DNA of 11,509 nucleotides, taken from the NCBI GenBank assembly GCA_024636595.1, contig JAGXGT010000172.1, positions 1-11,509 of the forward strand, written 5' to 3'. A program made the position numbers and the translations under genes. The notes below the pieces were generated by a model. The model saw nothing but the letters and a program-made list of their open reading frames with translations, searched no databases and was not told the origin of the DNA. Of this stretch, positions 1-5,186 are shown one piece after another (position 1 is the stretch's first letter; each line of letters opens with the position of its first letter). Source of the stretch: Sphingomonadales bacterium. GTDB lineage: Bacteria > Pseudomonadota > Alphaproteobacteria > Sphingomonadales > Sphingomonadaceae.

Positions 1-318
1 ATCAAGCGCAATGGCACGGTTGTCGCCAGTTTCCGCGCGACCGACGACGAGCAGGTCATGCTGGTCACCGATCAGGCCAAACTGATCCGGATGAAAGTTG
101 CGGATATGCGGGTGATTGGACGGAATAGCTCCGGCGTGAAATTGTTTGATGTCGCCAAGGGCGAACATGTCGTCGGCGCAGCCAAGATTGACGAAGAGGA
201 AGAACCGGAAAACGAAGCCGAAGAAGCGGTGGTCGAAGAAATGGTCGATCAGGGCGTTTCAGACGGCGATGTTGCTGCGCCTGAAGAACTGGAAGCCGAT
301 GACGATCCACAAACATGA
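1..318 (+). CDS. gyrA: DNA gyrase subunit A, C-terminal end (partial)
   Basis: This is the last 105 codons of a gene that begins before the window. The first residues (IKRNGTVVASFRATDDEQVM) and the following MLVTDQAKLIRMKV and IGRNSSGVKLFDV segments match the last blade of the GyrA C-terminal beta-pinwheel, which wraps DNA and lets gyrase introduce negative supercoils. After the blade the protein ends in a strongly acidic tail of about 45 residues (DEEEEPENEAEEAVVEEM and onward). Acidic tails at this position are known in other GyrA proteins, where they modulate wrapping and supercoiling. The stop codon TGA at 316-318 overlaps the ATG of the next gene as ATGA, so the acetyltransferase gene is probably co-transcribed and translationally coupled. 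ParC has a related pinwheel but usually lacks such a tail. I am confident in GyrA, although the catalytic part is not visible here. Confidence 0.9.
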   Translation: MKRNGTVVASFRATDDEQVMLVTDQAKLIRMKVADMRVIGRNSSGVKLFDVAKGEHVVGAAKIDEEEEPENEAEEAVVEEMVDQGVSDGDVAAPEELEADDDPQT

Positions 319-851
319 CAACCAGCGCGCCGATCTTTCTAGCTAAGGACGGCGCGCTGAGCTGGCCTGAGATAGCCGCGATGCGGGAACTGATTTACCC
401 GCCTGAAAAACTGATAGATACGCCAATGCACGGCATAGAATGGGCACAGCCGCAGAGGCGTGTGCTGCTCTATGTCGATGATTCGGTGCATGCAGTTGCC
501 GGTATTCACGAGCGCGAAATCCTGTGCGACGGCGAGAAACTGAGGATTGCGGGAGTTGGCGGTGTCATGACCCACCCGAAATTTCAGGGCGGGGGTTATG
601 GCAAAAAGGTCATGCTCCACCTCATCGCCCTTTTGCAGACAGAGGCACGATGTACATCCGGCCTGTTATTCTGCGAAGACCATAATGTAGAGTTTTACCG
701 TAAATTGGGTTGGACTCTGTTCCACGGTGAGATGGTTGCGGAACAGGGCGGCAAAACTGGCCCATTTTCCTTCCCCAATGTCATGATGCTAACATTAAGT
801 GAAACAGCCAGAACATCGGAAAAGATAAATTTATGCGGCCTGCCATGGTAA
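315..851 (+). CDS. GNAT family N-acetyltransferase
   Basis: A 178-residue protein with the core of a GCN5-related N-acetyltransferase, which moves an acetyl group from acetyl-CoA to an amine. Motif A is visible: a beta strand (IAGVGGVMTHP, about residues 78-88) followed by the pyrophosphate-binding loop Q91-G-G-G-Y-G96, which fits Q/R-x-x-G-x-G. A later motif-B-like segment, FYRKLGW (residues 127-133), is the usual GNAT helix-strand junction. The acceptor cannot be predicted from sequence; small molecules, antibiotics and protein N-termini are all possible. The start ATG at 315 overlaps the gyrA stop (ATGA), and no good Shine-Dalgarno sequence precedes it. Translation therefore probably depends on ribosomes finishing gyrA. 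The family call is secure but the substrate is unknown. Confidence 0.85.
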   Translation: MTTSAPIFLAKDGALSWPEIAAMRELIYPPEKLIDTPMHGIEWAQPQRRVLLYVDDSVHAVAGIHEREILCDGEKLRIAGVGGVMTHPKFQGGGYGKKVMLHLIALLQTEARCTSGLLFCEDHNVEFYRKLGWTLFHGEMVAEQGGKTGPFSFPNVMMLTLSETARTSEKINLCGLPW

Positions 852-874
852 GACCGCGCGACTGATTTGGGAAT

Positions 875-881
875 AAGGGAG
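875..881 (+). promoter_or_regulatory. Ribosome binding site supporting a TTG start
   Basis: AAGGGAG lies 8 bases before the TTG at 890-892. The first in-frame ATG is at 899, which would place this Shine-Dalgarno sequence 17 bases away, too far. This favours the TTG as the real start of the dioxygenase gene. Confidence 0.6.
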
Positions 882-889
882 AAAACGCC

Positions 890-1732
890 TTGTCGATTAT
901 GATCTCGCCTTCTGGGCAAGCCTGCGGCGCCGGGGTTACTGGTGTTGATCTGACCCAACCACTCGACGACACCGAAGTCGATAAAATTCGATCGGCATGG
1001 CTCGAACATCATGTTCTGTCCTTTCCGGACCAGCCACTGACCGACGATGACCTGGAACGGTTTACCCAATATTTTGGCGGATTCGGCCATGATCCGTTTT
1101 TCGATCCGATCGAGGGTCGCCAGCATATTGCGGCAATCCGCCGTGATGCCGACGAGAAAAGCCCTCTCTTTGCCGAGAATTGGCACAGCGACTGGAGCTT
1201 CCAAAAACACCCCCCTGCGGGAACCTGCCTGCTTGGCATCACGATCCCGCCGGTTGGCGGCGACACCTTGTTCGCCGATCAGCACAAGGCGCTCGACGCG
1301 ATGCCGCCCGAAATGCGCGCCCAATATGAAGGCCTGACCGCAATCCACAGCGCCCAAATGGCCTATGCCCCCGATGGCGCCTATGGCGACAAGGACGAGG
1401 GCCGCAGCATGGCGATCCGTCCCGACGAATCGGCTCGCGCTACCCAAACCCATCCGTTGATCCGCGAACATCCGGAAACCGGTCGTCCCGGACTGTTCAG
1501 TTGCATGGGCTATATCATCGGCTTCGAAGGCATGGCGCAGGAAGAGGCCTTGCCCCTGCTCCAGCAATTATACGCGTGGCAAAGCCGCGATGAATTTGTC
1601 TATCGCCACCGGTGGCAACCGGACATGCTGATCATGTGGGACAATCGTTCGGTACTGCACTGTGCGACCGGCGGCTATGACGGCCATGACCGGCTGCTCC
1701 ACCGGACGACGATCGCGGCCTATCAGGCCTGA
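890..1732 (+). CDS. TauD/TfdA family Fe(II)/2-oxoglutarate-dependent dioxygenase
   Basis: A 280-residue protein, close to the 283 residues of E. coli TauD. It belongs to the family that couples oxidative decarboxylation of 2-oxoglutarate to substrate hydroxylation in the cytoplasm. The facial triad is visible: H99 and D101 in WHSDWSF and the distal H257 in WDNRSVLHCA. The 2-oxoglutarate-binding end is also present, with R268 and R272 in DRLLHRTTI. GGDTLFAD (residues 123-130) is another family hallmark. All ligands are intact, so the enzyme should be active. Taurine, other sulfonates or sulfate esters, phenoxy acids and carnitine-type compounds are all handled in this family, and nothing nearby (no transporter, no sulfur regulator) indicates which applies. 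I chose the TTG start because a strong ribosome binding site lies 8 bases upstream. The 3' end overlaps the convergent YhhN gene by 10 bp. Confidence 0.88.
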   Translation: MSIMISPSGQACGAGVTGVDLTQPLDDTEVDKIRSAWLEHHVLSFPDQPLTDDDLERFTQYFGGFGHDPFFDPIEGRQHIAAIRRDADEKSPLFAENWHSDWSFQKHPPAGTCLLGITIPPVGGDTLFADQHKALDAMPPEMRAQYEGLTAIHSAQMAYAPDGAYGDKDEGRSMAIRPDESARATQTHPLIREHPETGRPGLFSCMGYIIGFEGMAQEEALPLLQQLYAWQSRDEFVYRHRWQPDMLIMWDNRSVLHCATGGYDGHDRLLHRTTIAAYQA

Positions 1733-2403
1733 ACCGGGTCGGCGCTGTCCGCTGCCATTTCGTGCCGGAGCGTTCTGACGATGCCGGTCGCAATCATGAA
1801 CTGGCCGAAATAATATAGCGGCCAGATCAGCATATCCGGCACGATGCTAGTTTCCAGCGGCCCCATGCGTGCAAATATCAGCAAGTCGGAGACCAGAAAC
1901 AGTATCGCACCGGCACCAACCTGATAGCGGGAAAAGCGGCTTGTCCAGGCCATCGCCGCCATCGCCGCGACGAAGAAACAATAGACCGCGATCCCGGCCG
2001 CAGCGGAGCGGTCGAACGGCAAAGTCCAGGCGATCAGCACCGACAGTGGCACCAATAGGATAGCAAAGAGCTTCTGGCTGAATCCCAGCTTATGACGGCG
2101 AAAGCGGGAATAAAATAATATTGCCAGCAAATGGCCGACCGTGAACGCAGCAGCCCCCAGCATTAGGTCATATTCCAGAACCATGTCTCCGATCGCCCCG
2201 AAGGCCATAATCGCGCCGACGATCTTGCCATCCAGCCGATGCAGGCGAACCAGCGCATAAATCGCCAGAAATCCTACGCCAGCGCCTTTCCATGCCATCA
2301 GATAGACGCCGGGAATATTGCTATCCGTGACAAAGAAATAGCTGATCCCGAACAACAGGCTGAGCAGCAGAAATGGCCGGGATTCGGCAAATGCACTTTT
2401 CAT
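1723..2403 (-). CDS. YhhN family integral membrane protein (lysoplasmalogenase-like)
   Basis: A 226-residue, strongly hydrophobic protein with about seven to eight predicted membrane helices, roughly at residues 10-25, 33-52, 60-76, 80-98, 111-128, 133-153, 161-178 and 188-209. The conserved pattern of the YhhN/TMEM86 family is visible: GDMVLE (G72, D73), FTVGHLLAILFY (G90, H91), GAILFLVSD (S172, D173) and a late YYFGQFMIATG segment. Eukaryotic TMEM86 members hydrolyse the vinyl-ether bond of lysoplasmalogens. The acidic residues D73 and D173 sit where the family conserves polar residues in membrane helices. Whether bacterial members act on the same lipid is not settled, and aerobic alphaproteobacteria generally lack plasmalogens, so the substrate here is open. 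The start is ATG at 2403 without an obvious Shine-Dalgarno sequence. The gene is divergent from trmFO across a 97 bp gap. Confidence 0.8.
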   Translation of the reverse strand: MKSAFAESRPFLLLSLLFGISYFFVTDSNIPGVYLMAWKGAGVGFLAIYALVRLHRLDGKIVGAIMAFGAIGDMVLEYDLMLGAAAFTVGHLLAILFYSRFRRHKLGFSQKLFAILLVPLSVLIAWTLPFDRSAAAGIAVYCFFVAAMAAMAWTSRFSRYQVGAGAILFLVSDLLIFARMGPLETSIVPDMLIWPLYYFGQFMIATGIVRTLRHEMAADSADPVQA

Positions 2404-2500
2404 CGGAATATCATGGTCCCCACTTCAAAATCGCCTGTATCATGCAACGAGCGAGACTGCCAGATTGACATTATAGTCTTACCACAACACTAAGGCCCGC
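2404..2500. promoter_or_regulatory. Divergent intergenic region, weak promoter candidate
   Basis: This 97 bp gap must hold the promoters for both the YhhN gene (minus) and trmFO (plus). On the minus strand a perfect TATAAT occurs at 2475-2470, which would give the YhhN gene a leader of about 60 bases, but no good -35 box lies 16-18 bases upstream of it. On the plus strand TTGACA occurs at 2465-2470, but no acceptable -10 lies at the correct distance. AAGG at 2492-2495 is a plausible ribosome binding site for the trmFO ATG at 2501. Confidence 0.2.
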
Positions 2501-3853
2501 ATGACAGATGTACATATAATTGGTGGTGGCCTCGCCGGGTCGGAAGCAGCATGGCAACTCGCGGAACAGGGCGTCAAGGTGCGCCTCTCCGAGATGCGGG
2601 GCAGCGGCGAGATGACCCCTGCCCATCAAACCGATGGTCTGGCCGAGCTGGTCTGCTCGAACAGCTTCCGGTCCGATGACGCGGAAAAAAATGCCGTCGG
2701 CCTGCTGCATCAGGAGATGCGCGATCTCAATTCGATCATCATCGGTGAAGGCGACCAACACCGTCTGCCGGCTGGATCAGCACTGGCGGTCGACCGCGAT
2801 CATTTCTCGAAAGGCGTAACCAAACGGCTCAGCGAACATCCGAATATCGAAGTCGTGCGCGAACGCGTCGATCAACTGCCCGAAAGCGGATTGACGATTG
2901 TCGCCACTGGCCCCCTCACCGCAATGACCTTGGCGGAAAGCATTAGCGCTGCCACCGGCGAAGACTCGCTCGCCTTTTTCGATGCCATTGCGCCGATTGT
3001 GTACAAAGACAGCATCAATATGGACATTGCCTGGATGCAGTCGCGCTGGGACAAGGTCGGGCCCGAAGGCGACGGCAAGGACTATATCAACTGCCCGATG
3101 GATCGCGACCAATATTATGCCTTCATTCAGGGGTTGCTCGACGGGGAGAAAACCGACTTCAAACAATGGGAAAAGGACACGCCCTATTTTGAAGGCTGCA
3201 TGCCGATCGAGGTAATGGCCTCCCGCGGTCCCGAGACATTGCGCTTCGGTCCGATGAAGCCGGTCGGCCTGACCAATTCCCACAATGGCGAAAGCGCTTA
3301 TGCCGTGGTCCAGCTACGGCAAGACAATGCCTTGGGGACGCTATGGAATATGGTCGGTTTCCAGACCAAGCTCAAATATGGCGCGCAGGCTGACCTGCTC
3401 AAATCCATCCCCGGTCTTGAAAATGCCGAGTTCGCGCGCATGGGCGGCCTTCATCGCAACACCTTCATCAATGCACCCAAATTGCTCGACAAGGAACTCC
3501 GCCTGAAAAAAGCGCCCCATATCCGCTTTGCCGGCCAGATCACCGGCTGCGAAGGCTATGTCGAGAGCGCCGCGGTCGGTCTGATGGTTGGCCGGATGGT
3601 CGCAGCAGAGATCCGCGGCGAACCCCTCACCCTGCCCCCGCAAACAACCGCCTTTGGCGCGTTATTGTCGCATATCACCGGTGGCGCCGATACCCGCGAC
3701 TATCAGCCGATGAATGTCAATTTCGGTCTGTTTCCGCCGTTTGAAGAGCGCGTGAAGAAGAAGGAGCGCAAGGAAGCCTATACCGCCAGAGCCCGCGCAG
3801 ATTTTGCCGAATGGTTGCAACCGCTGTCAGCAAAAGGCCTGCAACTGGCCTAG
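2501..3853 (+). CDS. trmFO: Methylenetetrahydrofolate-tRNA-(uracil-54-C5)-methyltransferase (FADH2-oxidising) TrmFO
   Basis: A 450-residue flavoprotein, normal length for TrmFO. It makes 5-methyluridine at position 54 of tRNA (the T loop) using methylenetetrahydrofolate as carbon donor and FADH2 as reductant. The N-terminal dinucleotide-binding fold shows GGGLAGSEAA (G8-G-G-L-A-G13). It is followed by LVCSNSFRS, with C52 matching one of the two conserved redox and catalytic cysteines. The second is C233 in YFEGCMPIEVMA, the family's nucleophile region. FGPMKPVGL, the GFQTKLKYG region and the late GQITGCEGYVESAAVG (FAD-contacting) segment complete the signature. The related GidA/MnmG is much longer (over 600 residues) and lacks this C-terminus. 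Its use implies a folate-dependent route to m5U54 rather than the SAM-dependent TrmA of enterobacteria. The ATG at 2501 has AAGG 5 bases upstream. Confidence 0.96.
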   Translation: MTDVHIIGGGLAGSEAAWQLAEQGVKVRLSEMRGSGEMTPAHQTDGLAELVCSNSFRSDDAEKNAVGLLHQEMRDLNSIIIGEGDQHRLPAGSALAVDRDHFSKGVTKRLSEHPNIEVVRERVDQLPESGLTIVATGPLTAMTLAESISAATGEDSLAFFDAIAPIVYKDSINMDIAWMQSRWDKVGPEGDGKDYINCPMDRDQYYAFIQGLLDGEKTDFKQWEKDTPYFEGCMPIEVMASRGPETLRFGPMKPVGLTNSHNGESAYAVVQLRQDNALGTLWNMVGFQTKLKYGAQADLLKSIPGLENAEFARMGGLHRNTFINAPKLLDKELRLKKAPHIRFAGQITGCEGYVESAAVGLMVGRMVAAEIRGEPLTLPPQTTAFGALLSHITGGADTRDYQPMNVNFGLFPPFEERVKKKERKEAYTARARADFAEWLQPLSAKGLQLA

Positions 3854-3862
3854 CGTCGCGGC

Positions 3863-4330
3863 CTAGCATTTGCAGCGGGGCACAGATCGCTTGGGCCTTG
3901 TGGTACGGAATTCGGTGCGGGTCAGCTGGCTATTACCATCCTTGTCCGCTCCGGCAAATTTGTCGCTGGTCGCGACCGCCCATTCCTCGAAGGTCAGCAG
4001 ATTATTCCCGTCCTTGTCGAGTTTCCGGAAGGCATCCGTGCGGCTGCTCATCATCTCCAGACGCGTGATAATCTCGTCACGATTGCGGTCATAGCGGTTG
4101 AACCGCATTTCTTCCCGCGAGGCCTTATAGGCCTTCGGCGGTGTCGGTGGTGCGGGACCGACCGTTTGCGCATCAAGTTCGGCCTCGGGCAAGCTCTCGG
4201 GTTCAGTCGCTTCCGGTGGCGGCGGTGCAGCAGGAATGGGGACATCCTGTCCCTGCGCACCGATCCACAAAAACAGGCCCGCAGTCAGCAGCAGCAATAT
4301 GCCGGCGGCACCGGCGGCAAATTTCTTCAT
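3863..4330 (-). CDS. EF-hand domain protein, exported or membrane-anchored
   Basis: A 155-residue protein in three parts. The N-terminus (residues 1-26) is a short basic start followed by a long hydrophobic stretch (AAGILLLLTAGLFLWIG), acting as a signal peptide or membrane anchor. No lipobox cysteine is present. Residues 29-67 form a Pro/Ala/Glu-rich linker. The rest holds three EF-hand calcium loops: residues 81-92 (DRNRDEIITRLE), 105-116 (DKDGNNLLTFEE) and 129-140 (DKDGNSQLTRTE). Each has Asp at loop position 1, Asp or Asn at 3 and 5, and Glu at 12, so all should bind Ca2+. The protein ends in CKC. It probably works in the periplasm or on the outer face of the inner membrane as a calcium sensor or buffer. 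Its gene lies 31 bp downstream of the squalene-synthase-like gene on the same strand, suggesting one transcript. The partner is unknown. Confidence 0.8.
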   Translation of the reverse strand: MKKFAAGAAGILLLLTAGLFLWIGAQGQDVPIPAAPPPPEATEPESLPEAELDAQTVGPAPPTPPKAYKASREEMRFNRYDRNRDEIITRLEMMSSRTDAFRKLDKDGNNLLTFEEWAVATSDKFAGADKDGNSQLTRTEFRTTRPKRSVPRCKC

Positions 4331-4361
4331 AGGCGCAATCCGCGGCTAAGCGACTGTTGAT

Positions 4362-5033
4362 CTAGCGACCGGTCATCCCGTGCCAGATTATGCGTGCAGC
4401 AATGGCCGGACTATAGAGATCGGCAGTCAATTTACCCTTGCTAACATCGCGGATCATCAGGTTGCAGAGGATTGATAGCGGTCGTCCGCTTCTGTCAAAA
4501 TCGGGTTGCGGCAGAAGGCTGGCAATCTCGGTACAGCGCTCAAATGCCGACTGGCGCATGTTGGCATCCGAACAATGGCGAGCAAAATCCCATAGCGCCC
4601 AGGCCCTGCTAAAGTCGGCGGCTGGTCCGGCCAGCAGATTTTGATCCCCCAACCCCAGACCAAAAAATCCGCGACCCCGCGCTTCCGCATAGTTTTGAAA
4701 CTGCCGATCATCCCAGGGGAAATCGTCAAGCATTGCTTCCCAGCCATCGAGCAGGTTCGAAACCGATGTCAGGTTTTCACCGCTTTGTTCCAGCCGATTG
4801 ATCTCCGCGATCAAAGGCTCGCCTGCCGGCCTGTCTGAGGCCGTCTTGGTTAAAATATCACGCCACCACGTTAACCGCATCTGTCCAATCAATATTTCCG
4901 TGGTCGAGCGAATAACCTCGGCAAATCTGGAATCGAGCGCGAACAAAAGCGCATATCGAGGGCGATCAGCCGCTTTTGCGTACGCCAGCACCAACCTGTA
5001 AAACGGATTGAGTTGTAAAACAGTGTCTCGCAT
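4362..5033 (-). CDS. Squalene/phytoene synthase family-like protein
   Basis: A 223-residue all-helical protein with the N-terminal signature of the squalene/phytoene synthase superfamily as found in its divergent branch: RYALLFALDSRFAEVIRSTT (about residues 26-45) followed by IGQMRLTWWRDIL (about 49-61). True synthases carry two Asp-rich motifs of DxxxD type that bind Mg-diphosphate. Here the equivalent segments read ALDSRFAEV and WDFARHCSDAN, and I see no proper DxxxD pair. The protein is also shorter than the roughly 280-350 residues of active synthases. The pattern resembles the NDUFAF6-like group, a mitochondrial complex I assembly factor of the same fold. A catalytic role in squalene or carotenoid synthesis is therefore doubtful, and an assembly or lipid-binding role is possible. 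The start is ATG at 5033, with no clear ribosome binding site. It is divergent from tadG, with a CtrA-like box between them. Confidence 0.7.
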   Translation of the reverse strand: MRDTVLQLNPFYRLVLAYAKAADRPRYALLFALDSRFAEVIRSTTEILIGQMRLTWWRDILTKTASDRPAGEPLIAEINRLEQSGENLTSVSNLLDGWEAMLDDFPWDDRQFQNYAEARGRGFFGLGLGDQNLLAGPAADFSRAWALWDFARHCSDANMRQSAFERCTEIASLLPQPDFDRSGRPLSILCNLMIRDVSKGKLTADLYSPAIAARIIWHGMTGR

Positions 5034-5070
5034 GCGCAGGCCGTCAACGGTTTCCCGCCGGAAATCAAGG

Positions 5071-5086
5071 TAAACATCTTGTTAAC
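5071..5086 (+). promoter_or_regulatory. CtrA-box-like sequence
   Basis: TAAA-CATCTTG-TTAAC matches the CtrA consensus TTAA-N7-TTAAC at eight of nine specified bases with the exact 7-base spacer. The second half runs on as TTAACCAT (5082-5089), and a near-copy TAAACAT occurs at 5071-5077. It lies 100 bp before the preferred tadG start and 37 bp before the divergent squalene-synthase-like gene. GCTAAC at 5105-5110 sits 17 bases after TTAACC and could act as a -10, placing the CtrA half-site over the -35. CtrA is the alphaproteobacterial cell-cycle regulator that commonly controls flagellar and pilus genes. This is a sequence match only. Confidence 0.35.
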
Positions 5087-5173
5087 CATGGCCATTGGTC
5101 CGGCGCTAACCCTTTTCCCGCTATCAGCCATTTTGAATTGAAATTGGATAGTGCCGCCATGCGCGTACCGATC

Positions 5174-5178
5174 AGAGG
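5174..5178 (+). promoter_or_regulatory. Ribosome binding site deciding the tadG start
   Basis: AGAGG ends 8 bases before the ATG at 5187-5189. The longer in-frame alternative, GTG at 5151, has no purine-rich stretch upstream and adds 12 residues (two of them Cys) before the natural basic N-terminus. The ATG is preferred. Confidence 0.55.
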
Positions 5179-5186
5179 CCAAATGC

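Noticed and set aside
695..1567. A 290-codon open frame on the minus strand
   Set aside because: It lies fully opposite the dioxygenase gene and the end of the GNAT gene, both of which have clear family motifs. Its translation shows no recognisable domain.
1717..1729. Hairpin GGCCT-ATC-AGGCC at the end of the dioxygenase gene
   Set aside because: The stem is only 5 bp, lies inside coding sequence, and is not followed by a T-tract, so it is not a credible terminator.
2465..2470. TTGACA as a -35 box for trmFO
   Set aside because: No -10-like hexamer lies 16-18 bases downstream, and the resulting transcript would begin almost at the start codon.
3847..3867. Direct repeat of GGCCTAGC at 3847-3854 and 3860-3867
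   Set aside because: Two 8-base copies supply the stop codons of the two convergent genes. This is too short and too explainable by codon use to call a mobile-element or regulatory repeat.
4851..4876. TTAA at about 4851 and TTAACC at about 4871 as a second CtrA site
   Set aside because: The half-sites are about 21 bases apart instead of 11 and lie inside coding sequence.
5151..5186. GTG at 5151 as the start of the TadG-like gene
   Set aside because: It has no ribosome binding site and adds residues with two Cys before a normal basic N-terminus. The ATG at 5187 has AGAGG 8 bases upstream.
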